A DNA stretch of 64,000 bases, from NCBI GenBank assembly GCA_037389465.1, contig JAZARR010000088.1, positions 4,278,001-4,342,000 of the forward strand, written 5' to 3'. The notes under the pieces are model-generated. The model did no database searches. It saw nothing but the letters and a program-made list of their open reading frames with translations, and was not told where the DNA came from. Shown here piece after piece: positions 39,901 through 54,700 of this stretch (position 1 is its first letter; the number at the start of each line of letters is the position of its first letter). The translations under genes were made by a program, and so were the position numbers. This DNA is from Baylisascaris procyonis. Taxonomy: Eukaryota; Nematoda; Chromadorea; Rhabditida; Ascarididae.

Positions 39901-40518
39901 TATTGACTACGATTAATGAGCATAAATGATACATCCCCAAACTTTATAACTTCGGGAGGAAAAATCAAAAAATTCAGCTCAGGTGGACTTACACACGAAA
40001 TCGACTGCTTTTAAAGTCTTTAAAGTCCTTAGTCTAATCTCATCAGCTTCAAGCATTCGACATTATGCTTAGTTTATTTCAGCAGATCAATAAATTATCG
40101 CGATAAGAAAGAGGAGCGAAATTTTGCAAAATGTGCGGCAGACCACCAACAGTGCCACGCACAGCGATCGGACTTCAACATCTTTCGATAAATGCCTGAA
40201 CAAAGATTTTGATTGAAATTCACCGCCCCCCAAAAATGCTTTCTGCTTCTCTTTGTTACGCAATTTATTATGCAAATTTGTTATTTGCTTGCCCTTATCA
40301 CCCACTCATATCTCGCTCATATCATATCCCAGTTTATTTTATGCTTTTTTTTCAATATCAAGTAATTGTGGCACTTCATTGTTTCGTAATACCGATGCCA
40401 AAAATCGATTCACATCGTCTCCATTCAGGCTTATTTGCATTCCCTCATTTAGCTGATCAACCTCTAATCTTTTATTGATAACGGATATCGTACTTTTAAA
40501 GATGTTATCTTCTTTCAG
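33946..40518. other. Gene-free stretch
   Basis: No defensible gene. Two less AT-rich islands stand out. One at about 36,950-37,140 is GC/purine-rich with an open minus frame at 36862-37098. The other at about 37,850-38,100 contains a 10-bp stem-loop (arms 37922-37931 and 37940-37949). Around 36,345-36,435 a plus-strand run reads like a charged coiled coil (QLKKLRAEKRVKEVEE) before a stop and may be a gene relic. The rest is plain AT-rich sequence. Confidence 0.4.
39811..39840. repeat. Tandem duplication of 15 bp
   Basis: GTAATTGCTACCAAT occurs twice in immediate succession, identical. Confidence 0.95.
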
Positions 40519-43500
40519 CCAAACTCGTTAAAGCTGCACTAGAGGTGTCATCCGCAAATATGCATTCTGCAATCCGATGCCCACGCGTTGTTGAGCAAGC
40601 TTTCTTGCTTGAGCACAGCTTGATGAGAGGAAAAAGAAAAGCTTATCTATCAAAAAAAACTTGTATTGACCAATATAAGCAATTCAGGAAACACATCAGC
40701 ACTACTGGAATGGTAGCGGTACTTTCCATGATTTCTAATTGCTAAAGTCGATTTCCTACTTTTGTGTACCATTCTGAGTGCCCGATACGTTAAACTCAGA
40801 TGAGTCACTATGGTAATTGAAATAGTAAATCAATTTCAATTCGACTAACAGCCTCTACAGATCAGCCATGGAAATACAATAAACACGGACTCCAATAAGA
40901 TTTACTTTCTAGCGGTTCGCCTACACAACGAAACACAAAGCGAGTAGCTCTACTTCTGTCCAATGCGCCAATTCGTCGATTACTTGCAGTGGTGCAATTG
41001 GAGTTTTGAGATGCCCGTCAAGTTTAAGAGCGGGTTGGCTTAATGATCAAAAATCATGTTTTCAGCGGCAAAAATTCCCCTTTCGAACATAGTCGAGCAA
41101 TAATTGAGCATATTTGGTCCCCCGGAATTTCAAACAATACACTCTGTGGCAACCGTAATGTGGGATACTTATTCATTGCTTGGAGGCGTGTGGCGCTTAC
41201 TTCTGTGTTATACTTGTGAGGGAAATAAGGTGGAATAGCAGCTCATCAGAAAATCTCCTCGTTTGGCAAGTTACAGACGTGAGTTTGAGTCCACCTTGTG
41301 TCCTTTCATTCTCACAACTCTCTCTCCCTTTCTCTCTCTCTTTATAGCCTGGATTCCCTGCCTAAATATTCAAATGAAGCATTTTTATCGTCGATTTCAT
41401 TGAAGAGTTTCCTCCACTCAGCAAATTTTGACCTCTTTCATAGTGTTCGTGATCGAGTTTACACTTTTTTGAGATGGTCCGTCATTTTCGGCCATTATTT
41501 TAAGAACGAAGGATTTTTTCTCTGAAAAAACCTTAATGAGCTTAAGAGGGCAATCCGTGGAATGCGACTGGATGATTGGAGCTACCGGTTCCATTATAAC
41601 AATGATGTAGAGGTGTCTTAAAACACTTTGCGGTCGTAGTTTTTTTTTTGTCTAGTTTTCTGCAGCGGATACCTAAGTTCTGAACTTTTTCTAAAAATTG
41701 GAATTGTGTGAGGTAGTGCTATCCTTCCTTGAAAGCATAAAGTATGGAATATAAACTTGAATTCCAAACAAACGAAAAGCTTTGAGTAAGTTGAAAATGA
41801 AAATTGGTAGTTGCGAAAAACACTAATAGCTGACGTTTGGACCTTTGCATCTTCCGTCACTGCAGTTTCTCTCCTCCCCTCCTACTCCCCTACCCCTTCC
41901 TCCCATCACTTCCTCATTAAAATGCATCTCATTAACTTATCTCATAGTAGATCTGATCAATGGGTTGCCGTCGGCCATATCATTCGCGATGTCTTAAACA
42001 AACGTATACTCGTCAAATGCGATGCGTACGTACAGCAACGACTTACTGACACACTGCTCCATTCAGCTATCGTACAAACACAGCTGTTGCTGCGTGGGAG
42101 TAATGAAAAACCGGCCTTCTTCTTCTAATCGAGAGGGAGGACAATTTCATTTTATATTTCTACATTAATATTTCCTAAGGTTTTCTCCAATCAAATAAAT
42201 GCATGAAACAGACGCCTCCATGAGCATCAAAACTGAGAACTCAGTGTGTGTTCACTCAGCGATTTCCAAGCAAGTGCATTTGACCATATCGTAGAAAATG
42301 TGTTGAAACCAGAGTCCTCAACTTGTCGACAGGGAGGAAAATTTAGAAAGAAAAGCTCGTCAGTTAATCGCAAGAAAGAAGAAAGGACACAATGTTTGTT
42401 TCCCTGCACCAAACTCCTTCCGTAGCACTTACCTTCTCTACGAGACAACCTTTAGTATGGAGAATGTGAGTTTCATCAAAGTTCTTTCAGAAGGATTGCA
42501 ACAGCTGGCATTAGCTGTTTTGAAGCAACGAATTAGTACCAACTACTGGACAAGAAAATAGTACTCAATAAACAATAATTAGATGTGAGTGTGATAGCTA
42601 GCAGTAAGCTTTTCAATACCGCTCGGTAAAGAAGCACTCCGAGGTAGGAACTTGTTACCTCTCGACGCATTGATCTAGATTTGTTCGTAAACGGCCATGA
42701 TGGGTTAAATGAACTTGGGCTTGCCGAACTTGATGATCTTGATTGAATTTCTTTCATCGTTGCAAAACACCACTTACCGCAACATTTACTAACAGACTAA
42801 ACGCTTCGACAACTCTTCCAAAATGTGTACAGAGGATTTTCAAACATGGCCTAACAATTACTTAGGGAAGCAGCCACGATGGATAAGTAGTTTCAAACAA
42901 TTATATGCTTACCTTGCTTAAGCAGTGATTACCAGCAAAACTTGGCCTACCGGATGCAGAGCAATGTAACACTATAGATCATAACACCTATGCGCCTGCA
43001 CACAATAACTGAAAAGTCCTCTGCTCTTTGTGAGCGCAATGTTTGTTCCATGAAACCGAACCTTGTTCTTTATTAAGTTGTAACTCGCAAATGAATTTAA
43101 CGAATGAGTTAATTTTGGCAATTGGAAGCGAGAACCAGGATTGGATCAACAAAAAATAATATGGACGAGAAGCGTGGAAGATGTCGGAACACGCGCATCA
43201 CGCTTTGCAAATTTAATGAGCCCTGGTGGTTTTCGAAGGCGCCACCTCTGCAATGTTTCGCATATATAAAGGCAAACCGGCGATCCCAAACTTAGACAGG
43301 TGTTGCCTATTCACCCTCCTCGAAACGGTGACGCACTGTTGAGCCCTTCGTTTGTCCTTCTAGTCATCTAGAATATTATCTTCTAATATCCATTTCATTC
43401 TCCTCATGATAACCATAGGCGTCACTGCCTGGACTACTTAAACTTTTATGTAGATTGAAGTGTCTTTTTGAATGAACGTCAGCAACTATGGATTGTGCTC

Positions 43501-45976
43501 AAGTTTCCATTCTTTCGGCAGAGACTATATCATACAATGCTAATCATCTTCATTTTCCAAGTTATTTCAGATATTGACCTTTTGACCTTTATATATCCGT
43601 ACACTCGTTTAATATTGTACTTTCACTGTTTTATTTGACCCAACTGATATGATCGGTGAGTTGCTGTGCGCGTGCATAACAAAATAAGTCACTCCTCATT
43701 CGACGACCTATTCTTTCATTAAAACATTTCATTTCCCTAATTATCAATTTTCCCTAGAGTTCTGATTATTGCCTTATTCTTTGAGCTTCGTTTGAGGAAA
43801 ATCCAGTTTTTCTATCTGACTCTTCAAAGATTTCTTTTTTTTTCCAAACGGAATTTCTGTTATTGGTATCTCTATTATTGGTCGCTTCGGTTCCTTTAAA
43901 CTCTCGCTGAAATCTTCCATGTTTTCCTAAACTTTACTCTATATAAATATGTTTGTATTGGTGTCTTCAGATCAAGTTTTTGTAGCACTGAAAAAATCGA
44001 AATCTACATACAAGTTCCTATTATAAACGCATCCACTGCGATTCTAGCATAATCCCATTAGTAAGCATCTGCGATGATTCATTTGGAAATCTGTTGCTTA
44101 AACGTGTCATATAAAGTTTTTCTATATTCCGCGTTGATTCAAGAACGGTCTTAACAAGGAATTTTGCTTTAGTGCGCATCCTTCGGTATTTCTTTGAAAG
44201 AACACCACGAAATTTTATGTAAATACTGAAATTTGTATTCCTCACTCACAGTGCATCATTCCTCGTTGTCCTCCGTATTGTTGTATGTAAGTGTTTGATT
44301 GACAGATGCGCTAAGAGATGTCCTGTATGGCGATCTTATCAATGGAACAGCATTCAACATAGGAGAAGAGCAAGAAAAAGATAAACTTGCGACTCGAGTC
44401 GTCATGAAAGGACATTTGCGCCTCACTTTCAATAAGAACGTTGAGGAAAAAAAACCTACAAATTTGAGGCCATTCGGAAATTGATGGTAATACGTGCATA
44501 AACAAGACTTTTATTGAAATCACTTCTATAGTTTGCTAGTCAAGTTAATAATGGCGAATTATATCAGACACCATCACATGCCTCAATATTTCACACTTTT
44601 TCTGGCTGGGAATGATGAATAGAAAGAAAAGGAGCACTGAAATATTTGAAAAAAGCTTTCAAGTCGTTCATATATACACGAGTAAGAATTAAAAAGATAA
44701 ATCCCATAGGTGAATAAGATTTCGAGAATCCTGAATGGCTAAACGAATATGTCAGAGAAGCGGAAATACATAGAAACTCTCTCGTTAACCTGAATGATTT
44801 CGAAATACTTTTCACAACACTAACCAACAACGATCTATTTTTCCATACAATCTTAAATTCTCTGTTATTCTATTTCTTAAATTGAAAGCGTTTTTAGTTT
44901 TGAATTTTTCAGGGAAGATATATGGCTAAAAAACGTGCTTTAGATAGAAACCCACAGTGCTTCATATAACGCGTCAGAAACGGAAGTAGAGTTAATGGTG
45001 TCCCAGGTCGGAGGGCAGAAACATCAAGTGTGCTGTCGTTTATTTAGACACCGTTCGATGAGATAGTCTAAAACTACAATCATTGCAAGCGCAAAGAGAG
45101 TGGGATTTACTGACCATGACGTTGTCGTAAATGTACGCAAAAATTGCAACGTATCACAATGAGGCAATTGGTTTTCTCTTTTTTTTGTTCGAAAATATTT
45201 TCGAGAATTTTTTATTCTTCATTCGTCGCCATTTTAATCAAACACCCATTATCATATGAGCAAATCTTCTCCCTTATTCACCATGATCAAACAACAGCGA
45301 AACTCCTCGTTGAAGAGAGCGTGAGGTCGGATTTCTTTGCGCGTCATATCAAATCGTATAAATAGGCGCAATAGGAGAGTGAATTCGAAATAAAGCCCTC
45401 TACCGATCGGTTATGATTCTTTTGCAGTTTCCATTTAATTGTTTTTTCTCAGAAAATGAAATTCAACCGCGGAATATTTCATTTCATATTTCACTCATGT
45501 TTCTCTTTCACTAATTACACTTCTTTATTGTCATGATTAAATTATCGAATATGCGTTAAGTAATTCCTAGCTTTTATTATTATTCTTTTCCTCACAAGGC
45601 AAGAGAATATCAAATATCTTTGATTATCCTTGAGAAATATCTGATTTAAATCTCAAGCACTGATATAGCATTGCTGTTTCTATAGAAATTTTTTCACGGC
45701 TTCATTATTTGAAGATTATCTATGTTGAAAGTACAATGACAGAGGTATTGAAAGGTGGAAAGTTCGTACTTGAAAGTACTATATCTAAAAATGAATGTAT
45801 TTATTGTATATTCGAAATTTCTATAGATCTATGAGCCCCTGCAACGAAATCCACTTGAATCTATTTGAAAGATATGTGATCACTGGCTCAACTGAAGCGA
45901 TTGCTCTCTCTGTAAGCTTCCCATATCTTTGTATGATTATCGTGAATATGGTTAAGGTGAAGGGAAAAGTCGAAAA

Positions 45977-46008
<32 letters not shown>

Positions 46009-49000
46009 AGTGGAACTGAAACATGCGAGCAACCAACCGCCTTCAAGAAAATGTCCTAACCATCTAAATTAATAATAATCCTACTCCAAAGGGTTTCGCT
46101 TAAATCTTCGTTTATAATCCTGTTCCACATGAATGCAGAATGATCTCAAGAATATTCCTATGAAAATTATTCGCTTGCGAATAATTCTTAGGCGCCGAAT
46201 TAATTCACCGAGTAAATAAATTTTTTTGATGAGTTAAACATAAATGAGGATGCGAACACAGTATATTAACGTGACGTATTCACTCGTCGCCCACTGAATG
46301 CAGCCAATGAAACAACATTCTCAACAACGCTTTAATATCGTTTCGCGTAATGACCATCCGGCCGTAGGGCATTTTGGGACTCAGAGAACGGAGCCGTTGC
46401 CTCGTCTTTTTTTTTGCCCTAAGATAACGCCCCAAATTCATTGCACAGACATTCTAAGTGTGTTGTGTTGCAACCGTTGCCCGTTCACCTTCAATCTCTC
46501 ATATGTGCTACTTATCCTCACATGAGTGTGAATTTTATAGATGAATAACTTTATATTTGCAGCTAAGTTTCTCGAGCAATTCATTTAGGTCGTACTTTGT
46601 CTGAATTAAATAAATGATGAGAAATTCACCTTTAAATGGTTGCGCCGCAATTCTTCGGAACAGATCCGGGGAGTAACATCGATGATTTGCACAAAGCATT
46701 GAGCAACGATCTGAGAGGGGTGAGCAATCAGCGTGAATTCTAAAGGAAAACGAGAAAAGTGCAAGAGAGATGTGAAACGATCCGAGAATGATGTGAGATC
46801 AAATAAATAACCTGATTGATTAATGAAGGAATCCATAAAACATTTGATGAATTGAGCGCCAAAACACAGAGATTTCACTAGTAGGTCATGATTCAGGAAG
46901 TATGCGTGAATATTTCATCATCTAATGTATTTATTCATGTCATATATAAGTGATTTATTCATTTGAAAAGATCGGCAAAAACTGTAACCATATCCGTCGC
47001 TGCTCACTTTGCTCACCTATTCTCATCCTAATTCACCTCAATTCATCCACCTATATAGGCTATAAGTTAGTAGTACACTTATTAGGAAACGTGTTAGGAA
47101 ATGCAACAAGAGAAGGAAATTGATGCAAAGGAAATTCTTTTCAAATTCGATTAGGTAATAGACCTTCGGGGCGTTAACTGTAGCAATGAAACTTTTAACG
47201 AACCTTCTCTTATTCATGCAAGCACTCTGGCGCTTGTATTCATCTAATTCTATAAATGTAGGTGGATATTTCCGTAGCCATTCAATAGACTTTAAAAATA
47301 CATGATTGCTGGCACTCCAAAAAGAATTTTTGATGGTGCTGAATATGCAGAGGAATTTTATATAGTAATCCCTTCTAAGGCTGAAACGGTTATCCATTTT
47401 TACTTGATTCTGCTATTTCGTGGTAGCAAAATATCGCAGCATTTCACTTTAGAAGCACTTTAAGATATTCATATTTTCCGTTGTTTTGACTCAAAAGGTA
47501 TAGTGCAACGTAAAAGCAAATGAATTTGTACCTCAACGTGGAATATTTCGGCAAGAGTTTGCGCTCATCCGAAAAAATGTCATGAAACAGTAATTGCAAA
47601 GGCGAATTCATGAAGAAGCAGTAATCGTGAGAGCGAATTTAGTTTGTGAGCGAATTGAACATTCATCGGTAGCTTCACTTTTATCACTTTGATTGCTTGA
47701 CTGTATCATATTGCATATACCGTCTCATCCAATCCAACTCGACGGAGCACTAAAACCAGGAAGTCAAAGCGGTGCCATCGTTCATGAATTTCGAAATTCC
47801 ATCGTTAGAGACCTGAGAAGAGAGATAAATTCCTATAAAATCCTCACAACTGGACAAGAAAGGCAATTCGCTTCGTTTTTCATTACTGTTTCCTCTTTCT
47901 AACCATTAAATATAACTCGAAACACTTTTTCACTCATAAACGCACCACTCGTTCATTTATTTCACACGTATCTTGTGTTTATTTTGTACGCTCGCAACAA
48001 CATTCAACAACGATTTTCAACAATGCAACGTTCGCAGTGATTTGAGGCTGATTTCTTTCTTTTTTTTTTCGGTGTTCTTCGCCATCTTATTTATAGGTCA
48101 TCAATGTATGGTTTTTTTTTCTCTTTATTCGACGATGTTATAGTGCGACATTAGATAAGAGTGTATATTCAATACGATCGCTGCATTATATTATTATCAA
48201 ATCGTTGCGCTGAGGAATTTTCATACATTCATTCATATATTGTTGTTAAAGTTGTAAATTCAATGGTGTACCATTTTGTGATGAGTTTCAGTGAATCCCA
48301 TCACGATCACTATAAGCACAATTATTATCATTCATGTAATTAGCACTCATATGGGACTTGCGCAAGACTTGACGCCGCTTCTGCAGGTAGCCTAATAAAA
48401 GATAGATTTTTAGAAATGTGGTGTTTGCATCGATGAATAGCAATAAAAAAAAGGTTTCACTCATTCGATCCAAGTCACACGTGTTTTGTCATGTACAGTA
48501 AATTTCGTACTATATCCTTTTGTTTTAGAGATTTTTGCAGCTAAAAATTTATTTAATAGTTAGCGATATAATGAATACATCTACCTACAACGTTAAGCGC
48601 CTCAACGAGACAAGACTTTTCATTTACATGAAGAGTTTTTCTTCCTCCTTCCTCCCTGTCTGTTCAGGTAAGTGAATATTTTTTATTAGGTATCAGCATC
48701 AGTCTAATGACACATTCTTTTACTCTCCTTCACCGAAAATTGTGCCGAATGTGGCTATTTTTGCAACATTTTCAAGATTTCATCGAAATTAGTTCTTTTA
48801 AGTTAATGTAAAACTTGTTTCTTCATCATGCTACCCCTGGCCATTTATGACCTTATGGCTCATGTCGTGGAATTTACGAGCCACATCTTTATTGCCCATT
48901 TGCGACCCTCGTTAGCGCTGAACTCTTTAAGTACATGAACTCGAGAGTCAGAATAATCCCGTGATATCGGCGAATTTAAGTTGTTCGTTCATAGTTATTG

Positions 49001-50490
49001 TAAATGAATATCATTAGCAAACATAAATGTGGGAAACCAAGATTGGAGAGTGTAAATCAAAACTGAAGCACGTTTCGATGAGGCACTCTTGTTTTGCGGC
49101 ATCCAAATTTTCACTTTTGTCCTCATAATGGGCGATAAGCATCTAAACGTATCCTGCTCATTGTTTTCCACGTTCTATCATCCTCAACGGCGATCGTCTA
49201 GTGGGACGGCATATGCCGAAAAGAAGATGCATGCGACGTATTTCGTTGCCTTTACGTTTGACATTTCTGATCTTATCATTCATCCAACGTTTTTTTTTTC
49301 ATATTCTTTTAATTCCGGTCCCCAAAATGTGCCGTGTAAAAAAGAGCATTCATTGAAGGAGCATAGAGGATAAGAAAGGAAAAAAAAGAGGAAGAGGTTT
49401 TTTGCTGATAGAATGAGAGGGAAGATTGAAAGATATTAGTACTCCTTTTCGCTCTTGCCAAAGTTCCGAGGCGTTGACTTCTTACCAGCCGTGTGCAATG
49501 TGCTTGATATATTAGCGAACGAATGAAGTCAATAGTGTCATACTTTTCCATGACCCACATTGCTTATTGACAATTGTGCCTGATTTTATGTGCTTTCGAT
49601 GATTAGATGCTACATCGATGTTCCATCTAACTACTTTCAAATTTTGATGATGCCACTGGTGAAGTTCTCTTGTAGTTAGTGCCATATATAAATCGAGAGG
49701 ACATCAAACACTTTAACGATTAATAATAGCATTCGTAATATCTTAACAGTGTTTATTTCTATATAGCTTCTATAGCGTTTTATGATTACTACTTCTATAT
49801 TTTCGACGAATTTAATAATGATTACTATTTCTATATGGCGTTTTCACATTTTATATCGACGAATCGCTCAATTTGCTTAAACGATAGGAATTTTTATGCA
49901 AAATTGATAGCAGTTGAGAAAATGTTTATTAGGTAACAACTCAAATTAAAGCTGACTTTTGCAGATGAAAAATTCTCAACCTAAAGTATCAAAATTTCAC
50001 CCCACAGGTGTTTACATTCATATTTAAAAAAAAGAAAAAGAATTTACACTCATTTCAAATATACTCTAACAATTTGATTGCACTAAATTCCTCTTCAAAT
50101 TGCTCTATGTTTCATTAATATTTATAAATATTCGCCGATTGAAGCGCTTCATATTATATACGGCTTTGTTTAAATTACTGAATATCGTTGCTATTTAAAT
50201 TCTCAATATCATAACATATACATTACATCATTTCGATATCAGAGTTGAATTTTCCTTTTTTGTGATATTCTTTCTTGAGGCATCTCTCGATTTTTGAGCT
50301 TCTACTTTGAAATCTAGTAAAGCGATGAAATTGGCAAATAATTGCTGAAGAAAATAGACGTATGTTCGTTGCATTTTTGAATGTTTTTATATTGCTCGTT
50401 TACAGTGGAGCATCTCGTTATTTTAACTAGTAAATTGGCCTAATTATTCGAGTTCTATACCCAAATTTAGGGACTTGTGCCGGATTCTCA
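40519..50490. other. Gene-free stretch with a few weak exon-like pieces
   Basis: No gene identified. The better fragments on the plus strand are these. 40519-40743 follows a good acceptor (TTCTTTCAG) and is open in the frame starting KLVKAALEVSSANMHS. 41926-42128 is open and contains DQWVAVGHIIRDVLNKRIL. 44304-44484 contains ALRDVLYGDLINGTAFNIG. None has a full set of splice sites or a recognised domain. Minus frames at 46606-46878 and 47038-47397 (119 codons) are within chance length. Confidence 0.35.
45980..46008. repeat. (CT)n microsatellite
   Basis: About 29 bases of CT dinucleotides. Confidence 0.95.
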
Positions 50491-51692
50491 ATGAACGCTG
50501 TCTTTCTCTTCGTCAGCATTATTTCTTTTATCGCTCTCAGTGATGCGAAACCAAAGAAAACTTCATTTCAAAGAAGAGGTAAGTCCTATCAATAAATTAT
50601 TTCCATTTTTTATGACTTCTCTAGAGCATCGAAAGTAGTTTCGATAAGCGATCTACGCTATACGTTTCGATCTCATTAATTTTGGCCGCCGATCTATTAA
50701 GAAATGGAATGCAAATTGCGCGTTCATTTAGATAGATCCATAAAAATAAGAAAAAAACAAACAAGGCAGCACAAACAATTAATCAGCAAGAATTTTATTT
50801 AACACGACCGCAATTTCATTCAACTTCAATGAACGCATTATTACTCAGAATGCGAAAAGATTTACAGCAAAACTTTTCGACGTCATCAATCCGGATTCAA
50901 TATGCAGAGAAAATATTTCTCCCTGAAATGAACGGCGAGGAGATTGAGAGGATGGAAAAGAGCAATAGAGGCTCCACAAAGTATTCCAAGTTTCATGGAA
51001 AAATGCTATCCCATATTGCCTTTCTAGTGCACTATCAAATGCTAAAAATGCACTATTTTTATTTTTATTTTTATTTTTTGTTTGTTTTCACCTCATTACC
51101 TCAATTGTATAAGAGCGTCTCTTGTAGCACTTATATGACCATGAACCAAATAACTTTCATTACCGAATCATATGTTGGTCACTATCATGAAACTCGAATG
51201 AGCTAAGCGCATGATCCCAGATTTTCGAACTTGAAAACCTTCAAAAGAAAAAAAAATTTTTTTTAAATGATTGAAATGCATCGTTCTAAACGCATCAGAT
51301 TGTTATCTTTACTACGCAATTACTTTTTCAAAAAGATCGCTCTTTTTGGAGTTTCAAAAAAGACTCACTGATTAGAGGAAAGGTTTTATAAATACATTAT
51401 ACACCTATGAAAGGTGATGCTCTGTTTTCTTGCCTCTATCTTCAGATCTCCGTACGGTATGCAGCAGTGATCGTAGGTCATCAGTGTCACATGATTCATC
51501 AAACTGTTGAATTCTCTTGAGAATCTCGTTAATAACGTATCTAATTCGAGCACATTTTCAACGACCCAAAAACGCAGTGAAACTATGTTTTTGTTTTTAT
51601 TTCTGAAAAACGAGGTAATTTTATGTCAATTTTATGTCTGTCTATTTTTTTCTCTCCTCTCTCTCTCTCCTCTCTCTCCTCTCTCCTCTCTC

Positions 51693-51783
<91 letters not shown>

Positions 51784-54700
51784 GGAAACAAAGAGAAAGA
51801 GAAAATGCATTCACAATTGTTCCACTTCCTCCACCCATGTGCTCCATTTCCTACTTCCTTGTCCGCTTGTGAGAAAACAATTCAGAAAGCGTTTTTAATG
51901 CAAAAGTCATTCACTTCAAAAAATTTCCACTTGAATCGTGCGAGTTTTTACATTCATATTACATATCATTGGATCCCTTAATAAATAAATGTGAATTTTT
52001 CAGTACGAGTACCGCAAGGCTCAATCGCTACTGCTAATACAGGTTTGTTTCAAGAAAATATTATCATTTCCTTTTCAAGAAGTGCGTTATTTTCTTTTTA
52101 TATGCATAATCAAAATTTCAGTTGTTGCTTACAGATTTCTAATGTTTGAATTAGAATGAAATTTCCGTAGAGCAATTTGTAATAGTTTTAATTGCCATAA
52201 TTTGAATAATATTTTCCACAATTAAGAGCATCAACACGATTTATCCTATTCTAAAAACAACTGCGAATGAATTTTAGTGAGTGAACGACCTCGTATCGGC
52301 ACTGTCGATGGAGAGGCAATTTTGAAGCTTCCAACTACTTCCGACATAAGTAAAGAGGTAGAAGTGCATTATACATTTAATCAAAATTTCTTAAACAAAT
52401 CGTCCAAGTACCATTGAACTTTCAAAATGCCTAGAATACGCGAATGTAAGCACAAATATCTTTGCTTGGCTATATTAACCATGTGTCTTTCGTTGACTAT
52501 CTCATCTATTCACCTCAGAAAATAATAATATGACACCAACTTGTGCATATGGACGTCTTACGATTGACGTAGTTACCTTATTAATTGAAATTACCTTCGA
52601 AAAAAAGAGCTCCTTGCAAACAATATCCTTTGCATTGTTTGGTGTTTGAAAAATCGATTCTCATTGCTCCGTTTTATTTTATCAACCATAGTGTCTATTT
52701 TCTGGCACTTGAGCACTCTCAATGAGCGCACGTTATAGGCAAAATGAAGGCGAATTTTTAGCGCTTGCCAGTTTTCTAATGCTGACCATATAATTTCACT
52801 TACATGCATCATTTCTCTTTTGTGTTCAAATCAATTCGCATTTTACTCAAATGAAACATACTACAAATCGCATTCATTAGACTCCATTTTCAGGAAGATT
52901 TGGTGCTATCTGCAAACTCCAATGAAATTCGAGAAGATAAGAAGGAAGCGAGTGACGCTCAAATAAGCAATGACATGAGTACAACGCCAAATTTCGGTGA
53001 TTGGGTGAAAGTTTTCGGTGAAGCAAATGCGAATAAGACGAATGAGACCCTGCTTGATATAGAAACTCATACCGTTCGGATCGATGTGCGTCCAAGACAA
53101 CTCGGACGAAAAGAATTGGGATTCAGCGCTTCGGATGTGGAAATGGCAGGCAAAATCGACCAACAAGCTCATGGGACGGAATCTACAAAAGAAACAAGTG
53201 GAAGTGACCACACCACCGCTGAAGAAACGACCACTCTTGGCGAATTGAGCAGCTATTCCACAGCTGAGGAAACCGACGGGAGCACGCAAGATACAAATTC
53301 TGCTTTCGAAGATGCCACAACAACTGACCATCCTGCATCAACCCTTGTCAAGGGCAGTGCCGAGGCTGGGCGACTGAACCAGAATGTGACAGCGGCTGAA
53401 GAGGAACCAGAAGAAGTCACAACTACTCCAGCAACAGAGGTCAAGTTCGCTGAAGCAATACTGGAAAAAGAGGAAATACCAGCTATTCCCAAAGAATTTC
53501 AGAAACTGGTTTCTTCTTTGAAAGGCGAGGGAGAAATTACGAAAGAAGCCAATGAAACGATCGCTACCGTCGCAGAAGAAGAAACTGTAAGTGCTGCTGC
53601 TGAAAACACAGCTCTGCATGAAAACAATGAGACTATCATTACTGAAGAAGATGAAGGAACACAATCTGATGTCGCGAGCACAATAGTATCGCATGCTGCA
53701 AAAGTGCAAAAAGAAGAAGAAGGAGGAGAAGAAGAGGAAGAGGCAGAAAAGGCAACTGAACCACAAGCAGAAGCCAAATCTGCAGCCACAGAAGAAGGAT
53801 TAGTTGCAGAGACCACACCGGCTGCCAAGGAAGAAACAACAACGGAATCTGAAGAGCCTATGGAAGGAGCCACTACAGGAGAGTTGGAGGTGACTTCAGA
53901 AGCACAGGAGTCTAATCTTACCACTCAATCTGAGAAGGAAGAAGAGGCTAAAGAGGCAACAGCTGAAGCATCAAATGAAACACTTGAAAATGTTACTGAA
54001 GTGAGTGAGAAAGAAACTGCAACAAACGTCACAGAGGAACATGCTGCTGTATCCGAAGAATTAGAATCTGAAGCATTCAATGAGACAGAAGTTACACCCA
54101 ACAGAACCATTGGCGATGAAAAAATTCAGGAGGGAACAACCACAGAATCAGTGACTGTCCAAGCAATTGGGCACAGGTTCGTCGAATTTGAGATATCGGC
54201 AAATCCGAAAGCACCAGCGTTTACAGAAGCCTTAACCACGCAAACTGATAAGCAAATAACTGCAAAAGTTGGAGACGTCAACGTACAAGAGGCCGTTGAA
54301 GCCAGTACCGAGACATTGTTTTCCACCAAAGTGAGCGTTGAACAAGAAGAGAGTGGAGCGACTACCTCAGGCGCATCCGAAGAGCTGAGAGGGAGTCCCG
54401 AGCCTACCAAAGCGGCCATGGTTTCTAAAGAAGTTAGTGGTGAGGTTGAAGTGACTGTGAGCGCTGTATCTCAGGAGCAAAGCAGTACGATCCAAAACGC
54501 TGAAAGAAAGGAAGCTGAAGAGAATGCTACCATTATAATCAAGTCAGAGAGTAAAGCAATGCCTAAAAAAGTCCCTACACGAAAAATAACCAAACAACCG
54601 GCAATAATTAGCGAAACTGTTATGCGCGAGGAGGAGGGAGCAACCAGTGAAACAACGATCATCTCGACAATACTCGAGGTCAGCGAAAGCTCCACAATTC

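Noticed and set aside
41708..41730. TGAGGTAG followed by TGCTATCC, a let-7-like seed
   Set aside because: No complementary arm nearby to form a precursor hairpin, and the match stops after the seed.
47038..47397. 119-codon minus-strand frame
   Set aside because: Within the length expected by chance in this AT-rich DNA; no domain, leader or splice evidence.
51583..51981. Open frames reading poly-Ser-Leu and poly-Ile-Tyr
   Set aside because: Direct translation of the CT/TA microsatellite.
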